This document shows positions 6,624 through 13,755 of a stretch of 48,204 bases of DNA, one piece after another. The translations under genes were made by a program, and so were the position numbers. The stretch covers positions 1-48,204 of the forward strand of contig JBDSHG010000194.1 of the NCBI GenBank assembly GCA_039918615.1, read 5' to 3'. Within the stretch, counting starts at the first letter, position 1. Each line of letters begins with the position of its first letter. The notes under the pieces are model-generated. The model saw only the letters and a program-made list of their open reading frames with translations, made no database searches and had not been told where the DNA came from. Origin of the DNA: FEN-1250 sp039918615. GTDB taxonomy: Bacteria > Gemmatimonadota > Gemmatimonadetes > Gemmatimonadales > Gemmatimonadaceae.

Positions 6624-8980
6624 CACCTGCGCTGCATCGCGCCGATGATCGCGTCCCAGCGCGGATCCTTGTGATACGGCTCGAACAGCTGCGCGGTGAC
6701 CGTGTGCTCCAGGACGTCATCGCGGCGCGCAACCGCGACGGCAAGGCGTGCGAACACCGAGTCGGCCATGCCGAGGCCCGCGTAGGCGAGAGCGGTAAAG
6801 CCTGGCGCACCGGTGACACCGGGAAGTCGGCCCATCGCCCCGAGCTCTCGTACCGCAGCCAAGCGCCGCGAAGGGTCGGCGGAGAACGCGCCATACAACC
6901 CGGTGCAGCTCGCCTGTGGCTTTCCCGTCGCCTCGCACGTCCGCACGGCGTCGTCATATCGGCCAGCAATCGCGTAGCTCATCGCGAGATTGCGCTTCCA
7001 GAGGTTGATCTCCGGTGAGATCGCGACGGCGCGCTGCGCGTAGCGAATGGCGCTATCCATCTTCCCCGCGGTGGCGAACGTGATGGAGCTCAGGTTCGCC
7101 ACGAGCGGCGACAGACTATCAAGCGCGAATGCGCGACGAATGGCGGAATCCGCCTCGTCCGCACGCCCGAGTGCCGAGAGTACCTCGTCCTCCAGCGCGT
7201 ACGCGAGGGTGGCATTCCGATCGAGCTCGATCGCGCGCTGCACACGCGGGAGCGCCTCGCGGAAACGAAAGTCCGTCGCGAGCGCGCGCGCGAGCGCGAT
7301 TTGAGATTCAGGGAGCATGCTGTCGAGCGACATCGCACGTTCTGCCGCCGCGTGTGCCCGCGCGCGAAAAGCCGAATCGTCCAGCAGCGTGTCGCTGTAT
7401 GAGGGGATCAGCCCATTCGCCTCCGACAATCCCGCCCACGCGCGCGCGTAATTCGAGTCGCGTGCGATGGCGCGCTGGAAGGCATCAGCCGCCTGACGGA
7501 GGTTGGAATACCCGCGCTGGCGCAGCAGAAAGCGGCCGAGCAGCTGCGCGTCGCGCGCATCGGGGTTCGTGCTCTCCTCGTGATGCAGGGCGGCGCGCGC
7601 GGTGTCGCCAAGCGTGACCGACAGCGCCGCCGCGACCCGCTCGGCCACGCTCGCCTGCACCTTGAACACATCGGTGAGCGGCTCCTCGTACGGCTGTCCC
7701 CACGCCTGCGTTCCGGTCGCGACGTTGAGGAGCGTCGGCACGATGCGCACGCGCGTCGCGCCGTTGAGATCTCCGTTGCTCGTCGTCTGTCGCGCCCACC
7801 GCACAGTCCCGCTCAAGACGTATGCGGCGCCGAGCTCGCGTGCGATGTCGCGCGGCGATTCCTGCGAGCCGCTGAAGCGCTTCACGCCCTCGCGGCCGAT
7901 CACCTGAAGTCCGGGCAACCGCGCGAGCTGATCCGCAATCTCGTCGCTCATCCCCTCTGCGAAGTACGCGTCGGAGGGATTGCCGAGATTGTCGAAGGGG
8001 ACGACGACGATGGAGCGCGCGGAGACGGGAACGATGCTGCGACGCGTGACGACAATTGTGGCGACTGCAATGACGAGCAACGCGGCAGCCGCGATCAGCG
8101 GCCAGAGGCGCGTGCGAGAGGTAGCCTTCGCGGATACGGATGCAGCAGAGAGTCGCGAGAGCAGCTCACCGCCGTTCGCCGGGCGCGCCGCGGGCTCCTT
8201 GGCGAGGCATGCCATCACGAGCGCCGACACCCCGGATGGCACTGAAGGATTCTTCACCACGAGCGTCGTAGGCAGCTCGCTCAACTGCGCAGCGATCAGT
8301 CGCTGCGCGGTGGTGTGCGATGCGAACGGATGCGTGCCCGCGAGCAGCTCGTACGCGATGACTCCCCACGCATAGATGTCCGTGCGCGCATCGACGACAT
8401 CGCCGATCGCCTGCTCGGGAGACATGTAGGCCGGCGTGCCGAGCGATGTTCCGGCGCGCGTGAGCGTGAAGCCAGAGTGCTCGTCGGGATCGCGCGAGGC
8501 GCTCAGCGCCTTCGCAATACCGAAGTCGCTGACGACGGCGGTGCCGGAGGAGAGAAGGACGTTGTCCGGCTTGATGTCGCGATGCACGACGCCCTGCGCG
8601 TGAGCGTAGGCGAGTGCGCGCGCGATGTCGCGGAGGATGTCGAGCGCCTCGTCCATCGGGATCGCGCCACGAGCGATGCGCTCGCGCAGCGTCTCGCCGT
8701 CGACGTACGGCATCACGTAGAAGAGCTGTCCGTCGATCGCACCGCTGTCGAAGAGCGGGAGTATGTGCGGATGCTGCAGCGATGCGGTGAGCGCGATCTC
8801 CTGGAGAAAGCGCTCGGGGCCGAGCTGCGCGGTGAGCTCGGGGCGGAGCAGCTTGAGCGCGACCCTCCGGCGATGCTTCAGATCCTCGGCCAGATACACC
8901 GTCGCCATGCCGCCCGCACCCAGCTCACGCTCGACGCGGTAGCGATCGGCCAGCGCGGTGCGGAGGGTGTCGTCGATCAC
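6623..8980 (-). CDS. Ser/Thr protein kinase with TolB-like domain and TPR repeats
   Basis: The 785-residue protein starts at a GTG. Residues 14-280 are a Hanks-type kinase: glycine loop GAGGMATVYLAED (21-33), ATP lysine K43, catalytic HRDIKPDN (133-140), DFG 152-154, and SPE in place of APE at 187-189. One membrane helix spans about 292-312. The outer part opens with a TolB/FlgO-like domain (IVVVPFDNLGN, AYFAEGMSDEIADQLARL, GAAYVLSGTVRWAR; 320-450) found in adenylate-cyclase and kinase fusions. It then carries TPR-like helical repeats to about 780. This is a common signalling architecture in Gemmatimonadota and Acidobacteriota. The signal sensed is unknown. It heads an overlapping run with the glutaminyl cyclase and GNAT genes. 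Confidence 0.95.
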   Translation of the reverse strand: MIDDTLRTALADRYRVERELGAGGMATVYLAEDLKHRRRVALKLLRPELTAQLGPERFLQEIALTASLQHPHILPLFDSGAIDGQLFYVMPYVDGETLRERIARGAIPMDEALDILRDIARALAYAHAQGVVHRDIKPDNVLLSSGTAVVSDFGIAKALSASRDPDEHSGFTLTRAGTSLGTPAYMSPEQAIGDVVDARTDIYAWGVIAYELLAGTHPFASHTTAQRLIAAQLSELPTTLVVKNPSVPSGVSALVMACLAKEPAARPANGGELLSRLSAASVSAKATSRTRLWPLIAAAALLVIAVATIVVTRRSIVPVSARSIVVVPFDNLGNPSDAYFAEGMSDEIADQLARLPGLQVIGREGVKRFSGSQESPRDIARELGAAYVLSGTVRWARQTTSNGDLNGATRVRIVPTLLNVATGTQAWGQPYEEPLTDVFKVQASVAERVAAALSVTLGDTARAALHHEESTNPDARDAQLLGRFLLRQRGYSNLRQAADAFQRAIARDSNYARAWAGLSEANGLIPSYSDTLLDDSAFRARAHAAAERAMSLDSMLPESQIALARALATDFRFREALPRVQRAIELDRNATLAYALEDEVLSALGRADEADSAIRRAFALDSLSPLVANLSSITFATAGKMDSAIRYAQRAVAISPEINLWKRNLAMSYAIAGRYDDAVRTCEATGKPQASCTGLYGAFSADPSRRLAAVRELGAMGRLPGVTGAPGFTALAYAGLGMADSVFARLAVAVARRDDVLEHTVTAQLFEPYHKDPRWDAIIGAMQRR

Positions 8981-9024
8981 GGAGAGTGGGAGTGCGGGGG
9001 GCGGGCGCGCGCGGGCCTATCGGA

Positions 9025-9059
9025 GAAGATGGTGGATTGGCGCGCCAACCTCCATAGCG
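9025..9059. repeat. 35-bp dispersed repeat, copy A
   Basis: This segment matches 30 of 35 positions with 9428-9462 in the same orientation. Its core is the near-palindrome TTGGCGCGCCAA. The two copies bracket the small zinc-ribbon-like gene at 9114-9359. I do not know a named element with this sequence. Confidence 0.6.
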
Positions 9060-9113
9060 CCGCCCCGGGTCATTCGTCCTGCGTCACCGTCGAACCGCCG
9101 GGGCGAGTGCGCA

Positions 9114-9359
9114 TCAGAAATCCTGGGCCCGGACTTTCATGAATGGGCGCAGCTCCGTTTCGGGGATCGTCGCCATTTTCGCAGCGTCCTCCTCGGTCAC
9201 CTTCTCCCAATCGGATCCGTACGAGCTAAACGCCCACACCCACGCCTTTCCGCATGCTTCGCATCGATAGAGATCGAAGTCGAAGTGATGAAGATGACCG
9301 AGGTCACGCACGTGCTTTGCCTCGGCGTCGGGAGTGCAGGGGAGTGGACGTCCTGGCAT
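9114..9359 (-). CDS. small CxxC protein (possible zinc ribbon), hypothetical
   Basis: The frame encodes 81 residues from the ATG at 9359. A Cys near the N-terminus (LPCTPD), a His-rich stretch (DLGHLHHFDFDLYR) and a CEACGKAWVW motif look like a single small metal-binding knuckle. The C-terminal half (DWEKVTEEDAAKMATIPETE) is acidic and probably helical. I recognise no specific family. It lies alone between the kinase and the DUF305 gene, flanked by the two copies of a 35-bp repeat. Confidence 0.6.
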   Translation of the reverse strand: MPGRPLPCTPDAEAKHVRDLGHLHHFDFDLYRCEACGKAWVWAFSSYGSDWEKVTEEDAAKMATIPETELRPFMKVRAQDF

Positions 9360-9427
9360 TCGGGGATGGCCTCAGTTGGTTGCCACGGTTCCATACTCAT
9401 GAGATGTCCGTGTATACACCACGGCTT

Positions 9428-9462
9428 GAAGATGGCAAATTGGTGCGCCAACCTCCATGGCG
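9428..9462. repeat. 35-bp dispersed repeat, copy B
   Basis: This is the second copy of the element at 9025-9059, with 30 of 35 identical bases in the same orientation. The rest of the intergenic stretch 9360-9574 shows no gene I can support. Confidence 0.6.
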
Positions 9463-9574
9463 ATGTCTTCGCGCGGTGCATCCCCGCGAAGGCGGCTCAA
9501 CGTCCGGTGGCGTCGCTGCGTAGCCATGTGAGCCCCTCACGCTCGCTCCTCTTGCCCGGTGCAACGACCGCCAA

Positions 9575-10189
9575 GTGAACGATCTCCGCCGCCTCGTGAT
9601 AGTCGCGCTCATTCCACTCGCGCTCATGCCTGCGCGCCCCATCATCGCGAGCGCGCAGCAACCGATGGCGGGAATGAGCGCGCATGGTCAAATCACGATC
9701 CCCGAGGGCGCAATCTACACGGTGGCGGACGTCGAGTTCATGCAGGGGATGATCGCGCATCACTCGCAGGCGATCTACATGTCGCGGATGGCCGTGGCGC
9801 ACCATGCAAATCCGCGCGTCGTGAGGCTGGCGAACAAGATCGATCAGTCGCAGGTTGCGGAGATCAACATTATGCAGGGGTGGCTGCGCCAGAACGGGCA
9901 GTTTGCTCCGGACACGTCGTCGTGGCGTACCATGATGATGGCCGGGATGCTGACTGCGGCGCAGCTGAAGGAGCTCGAGGCGGCCACCGGCGCCGCCTTC
10001 GACAGCACGTTCCTCACGCTGATGATCCAACATCACGAGGGAGCGCTGCAGATGGTCAAGGATCTCTTCGCCGCACCGCAGGCCGGCCAGGAGGTGAACG
10101 TGAACGTGTTCGCGAACGACGTCATCACCGTGCAGACCGCGGAGATTCGCGTGATGCGCCAGCTGCTGTCCCAACTGACCGACAACTGA
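9575..10189 (+). CDS. exported DUF305 family protein
   Basis: The 204-residue product starts at GTG 9575 and has a signal peptide ending near AIIASAQQ-type residues (about 1-28). The DUF305 domain carries the two His-rich helices typical of the family: EFMQGMIAHHSQAIYMSRM and TLMIQHHEGALQMVKDLF. The family is ferritin-like, and some members (CopM) bind copper or silver in the periplasm. Metal binding by the paired HH motifs is plausible here, though untested. The LVIVD gene follows 32 bases later and is likely in the same transcript. Confidence 0.9.
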   Translation: MNDLRRLVIVALIPLALMPARPIIASAQQPMAGMSAHGQITIPEGAIYTVADVEFMQGMIAHHSQAIYMSRMAVAHHANPRVVRLANKIDQSQVAEINIMQGWLRQNGQFAPDTSSWRTMMMAGMLTAAQLKELEAATGAAFDSTFLTLMIQHHEGALQMVKDLFAAPQAGQEVNVNVFANDVITVQTAEIRVMRQLLSQLTDN

Positions 10190-10221
10190 CTTTCACTCGC
10201 TGCCACCCGGAGCTTTTGCCG

Positions 10222-12021
10222 ATGCGTTTTTCCCGCTGCATGTTCGCGCTCGTCGCGTTCTTCGCCGTTCCGTCGCTCCTCGCCGCGCAGACGTTCCCGA
10301 GCGGCAATGATCCGCGAAACGGCCTCAAAGCGGGGCGGCTCGACGCCGGCACCGCAGAGCTCAACATGAAGCTCGTGTCGTTCTCGCCGAAGCCGGCGGC
10401 GTTCGACACATCGCGCGGGCTGACGTTCATCAACTCCGATCTCGCCTTCGGCGGCAAGTACGTCTACCAGGGTAACTTCGCGGGCTTCACAGTCTGGAAC
10501 GTGAGTGATCCGCTGAAGCCGCAGGTGGTGTCGGTCGTGCAGTGCATCACGTCGCAGGGCGATCCGACGATCTACGGGAATCTGCTCTTCATCTCGGCCG
10601 AGGGCGGAGGCAATCGCACCGATTGCGCGAAGGGAGGCGTGAAGGATCCGAAGGACCACATGGCGGGCGTTCGCATCTACGACGTCTCGAATCCCGCCGA
10701 GCCGCGGCTCGTGAAGAACGTGGAGACGTGCAAGGGGTCGCACACGCACACGCTGATTCCCGATCCGAAGGACAAGGGGATCGTCTATCTCTACGTCTCG
10801 GGAAATCAGGGCGCGCGCCCGGCGAGCGAGCTCGCGGGGTGCAAGGAGGGAACGGATCCGGCGGATTCGACGAACTCACTCTACCGGCTCGACGTGATCA
10901 AGGTGCCACTCGCGCATCCCGAGCAAGCCGAGGTGGTGACGGGCGCGCGCATCTTCACGGGGCTCGATGCCGCACCGCGCGCGGCGGCGCGACCGGTGCG
11001 TCGCCGTCCCGGTGCAGACACCACGGTTCCGCCTCCGGCGCCGACGGGGCCGCGCAACTGTCACGACGTGACCGCGTATCCCGCGATGAATCTCCTCGCC
11101 GGTGCGTGCGCGAGCTACGGATTGCTGGTCGACATCTCGAACCCCGAGAAGCCCGTGCGTCTCGACGCGCGCGCCGACACGAACTTCTCGCTCTGGCATA
11201 CGGCCGTGTTCAGCAACGATGCGAAGAGCGTCGTGTTCACGGATGAATGGGGCGGCGGCACGGGGCCGATGTGCCAGGCGACCTCCGAGATGGAGATGGG
11301 CGGAAACACCATCCTCACCATCGGCGCGAACAAAAAGTACACGCAGCACTCGTACTTCAAGATTCCGACGGCGCAGTCCGCGCAGGAGAATTGCGTGTCG
11401 CACAACGGCGGGCTGATTCCGGTTCCCGGGCGCGACATCATGGTGCAGGGGTGGTATCAGGGCGGGATCAGCGTGATGGAGTTCACGGATCCCGACAATC
11501 CGAAGGAGCTCGCGTACTTCGATCGCGGCCCGATCGATGCGGCGCCGGCGCCGAGTGCGGAACCAGGGGATGAACACGCGCCGCGCGGAACGATCGGTGG
11601 CTCGTGGGGGGCGTACTGGTGGAACGGGCTGATCTACTCGTCGGAGCTCGACCGCGGCTTCGATATCCTCGAGCTCGAGCCCAGCGACAAGATCTCGGCC
11701 AACGAGATCGCTGCGGCGAAGCTCGTACACTTCGACCAGTATAATCCCCAGAGCCAGCCAAAGATCGTGTGGCCGGCGGCATTCCCAGTGGTGCGCTCGT
11801 ACCTCGATCAGCTCGTGCGCGACAACGGACTTGCTGCGGAGCGGACAACGGCGATCGCGAGCGCGCTCGACGCGGCGGAGAAGGAGAGTGGGAAGGGGCG
11901 GCGCGATGCGCTGAACAAGCTCGCGGGGCAGGTGGAGAAGGACGCGAGTGGGGCGAAGGATCAGACGCGCGTGAAGGCGATGACTGCGGCGATCAAGGAT
12001 CTCGCGAAGGCGAGCTCGTAG
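10222..12021 (+). CDS. exported LVIVD repeat / beta-propeller protein
   Basis: The 599-residue product begins at ATG 10222 with a signal peptide cleaved near LLAAQ. LVIVD-type repeats are seen as YVYQGNFAGFTVWNVSDPLKPQVV, AGVRIYDVSNPAEPRLV, YGLLVDISNPEKPVRL and GGISVMEFTDPDNPKELAYF, which together suggest a beta-propeller. A Pro-rich linker lies near residue 260. The last 75 residues are charged and probably helical (AEKESGKGRRDALNKLAGQVEKD). In related bacteria such proteins sit beside DUF305 genes, as here. The function is not known, and a secreted or surface location is inferred from the signal peptide. Confidence 0.88.
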   Translation: MRFSRCMFALVAFFAVPSLLAAQTFPSGNDPRNGLKAGRLDAGTAELNMKLVSFSPKPAAFDTSRGLTFINSDLAFGGKYVYQGNFAGFTVWNVSDPLKPQVVSVVQCITSQGDPTIYGNLLFISAEGGGNRTDCAKGGVKDPKDHMAGVRIYDVSNPAEPRLVKNVETCKGSHTHTLIPDPKDKGIVYLYVSGNQGARPASELAGCKEGTDPADSTNSLYRLDVIKVPLAHPEQAEVVTGARIFTGLDAAPRAAARPVRRRPGADTTVPPPAPTGPRNCHDVTAYPAMNLLAGACASYGLLVDISNPEKPVRLDARADTNFSLWHTAVFSNDAKSVVFTDEWGGGTGPMCQATSEMEMGGNTILTIGANKKYTQHSYFKIPTAQSAQENCVSHNGGLIPVPGRDIMVQGWYQGGISVMEFTDPDNPKELAYFDRGPIDAAPAPSAEPGDEHAPRGTIGGSWGAYWWNGLIYSSELDRGFDILELEPSDKISANEIAAAKLVHFDQYNPQSQPKIVWPAAFPVVRSYLDQLVRDNGLAAERTTAIASALDAAEKESGKGRRDALNKLAGQVEKDASGAKDQTRVKAMTAAIKDLAKASS

Positions 12022-12125
12022 CTCGACAGTAGCAGGCGCTCAGGGACAAAACGGTGCTCACACATCGTGCGCGAGCTTCGCGAGAAAGTCTCGCAGGCCC
12101 GCGCCGCTGTCGTCCATCTCCCCAA

Positions 12126-13658
12126 CTAACGCTTCGTCAGCGAGCCCAGAACGCCGCGCAAGATCGAGCGCGTGATCGTGCTGCCGGCGCTTCGTGCGGC
12201 GCTCTTCGCCATAAGATCGACGAGCCCATCGTGCTTGCCGCCTCGTGGGCCCGTCGATCCAAATATCAGTCCGCCCAGTCCACTCAGCGCGCCGCTGATG
12301 GCGCTCGGCGCATTCGGCGCGGGCGGCGCGAACGGCCCTCCGGGAGCGTTCGGCGCAGTAGCGGCGCCCGGAGCGGTCGCCGCATTCGCGCGCGCCTGCA
12401 GCATCTCCTGCGCCGACTCGCGGTCGACTTCCTTCTCGTAGACGCCCGCGACCACCGAGCTCGCGATGAGTGCCTTGCGTTCATCCGGCGTGATCGGCCC
12501 GATTTGCGAGCCGGGCGCATAGACCCACGCGCGCTCAGTCACAGACGGCGTGCCCTTCGCATCGAGAAACGAGACGAGCGCCTCGCCGACGCTGAGCTCG
12601 AGAATCACCTTCTGGATGTCGAGCTTCGGATTCGGGCGCATCGTGTCCGCCGTCGTCTTCACCGCCTGCTGATCGCGTGGGGTGAAAGCGCGCAGCGCGT
12701 GCTGCACACGATTGCCGAGCTGGCCCAGTACCTTGTCGGGAACGTCGATTGGGTTCTGCGTGATGAAGAACACCCCGACTCCCTTCGACCGGATCAACCG
12801 CACCACCTGCTCGACTTTCTCCATCAGCGGTGCCGGCGCATCGGTGAACAGCAGATGCGCCTCGTCGAAGAAGAACACGAGCTTCGGTTTCTCCGGATCC
12901 CCCACTTCGGGAAGGTGCTCGAACAGCTCGGACAGCAGCCACAGAAGAAAGCACGCGTACAGCCGTGGGCTGTTCATCAGCTTGTCGGCTACCATGATGT
13001 TCACGACGCCCTGTCCGTCGACCGTCTGCATCAGATCGTCGATGTTGAGCATCGGTTCGCCGAAAAAATGCGCGCCGCCCTGCTGCTCGATTTGCAGCAG
13101 CCCACGTTGTATCGCACCGACGCTCGCGGACGAGACGTTGCCATACTTGGTGGTGAGCTGTGACGCATTGTCGCCGATGAACTGGAGCATCGCGCGCAGG
13201 TCTGCGAGGTTGAGCAGCAGCAGCCCATTGTCGTCGGCGACCTGAAAGACGATTGCCAGCACGCCTTGCTGCGTCTCGTTGAGATCGAGCAGTCGGCCGA
13301 GCAGGAGCGGGCCCATGTCGCTGACCGTGGCGCGCACGGGATGTCCCTGCTCACCGAACACATCCCAGAATGTCGCGGGACATGCGCCCCACTTCGGTTC
13401 GGGAAGGCCGAGCGTCTTGAGTCGCGCGGCCATCTTGTCGTTCATCGCGCCAGCCTTCGCGATGCCGCTCAAATCGCCCTTTACATCCGCCACGAACACC
13501 GGCACTCCAATGCGCGAGAAGTGCTCGGCTATCACCTGCAGCGTCACGGTCTTGCCCGTGCCGGTGGCGCCAGTGATGAGGCCGTGACGGTTCCCCATGG
13601 CGGGGAGGATCGCGAGGTCGGTGTCGCCGGCGCGAGCGATGATGAGTGGGTCGGTCAT
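12126..13658 (-). CDS. DUF853 (HerA-like) ATPase, YjgR family
   Basis: This 510-residue cytoplasmic P-loop ATPase has Walker A GATGTGKT at 30-37 and a Walker B strand LVFFFDEAHLLF. Other segments match the DUF853/YjgR family: FVADVKGDLSGIAKAG, VRLIRSKGVGVFFITQNP, VLGQLGNRVQHALRAFTP. The family is related to HerA/FtsK helicases, but its cellular role is unclear. The start at ATG 13658 puts MTDPLIIARAG at the N-terminus, consistent with the family. Near the C-terminus there is a low-complexity Ala/Pro/Gly stretch (about 425-460). It converges with the LVIVD gene, and no strong terminator lies between them. Confidence 0.92.
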   Translation of the reverse strand: MTDPLIIARAGDTDLAILPAMGNRHGLITGATGTGKTVTLQVIAEHFSRIGVPVFVADVKGDLSGIAKAGAMNDKMAARLKTLGLPEPKWGACPATFWDVFGEQGHPVRATVSDMGPLLLGRLLDLNETQQGVLAIVFQVADDNGLLLLNLADLRAMLQFIGDNASQLTTKYGNVSSASVGAIQRGLLQIEQQGGAHFFGEPMLNIDDLMQTVDGQGVVNIMVADKLMNSPRLYACFLLWLLSELFEHLPEVGDPEKPKLVFFFDEAHLLFTDAPAPLMEKVEQVVRLIRSKGVGVFFITQNPIDVPDKVLGQLGNRVQHALRAFTPRDQQAVKTTADTMRPNPKLDIQKVILELSVGEALVSFLDAKGTPSVTERAWVYAPGSQIGPITPDERKALIASSVVAGVYEKEVDRESAQEMLQARANAATAPGAATAPNAPGGPFAPPAPNAPSAISGALSGLGGLIFGSTGPRGGKHDGLVDLMAKSAARSAGSTITRSILRGVLGSLTKR

Positions 13659-13755
13659 GTGGGAAGGATGGTTGCGCGGGGGTGCGCAGGTCAACATTAA
13701 GACGCCGCCGGGAAGGCTGGGCGCGGACGAGCCGGCTGGATTCGATGCGGCGGAG

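Noticed and set aside
12080..12094. GCGAGA / TCTCGC hairpin between the LVIVD and DUF853 genes
   Set aside because: Stem of only 6 bases and no U-run; may overlap the short frame above, so not listed as a terminator.
12058..12126. Short minus-strand frame after the DUF853 gene (DDSGAGLRDFLAKLAHDV)
   Set aside because: Only about 19-22 residues, start directly against the presumed ribosome site, no homology I can name; too little support.
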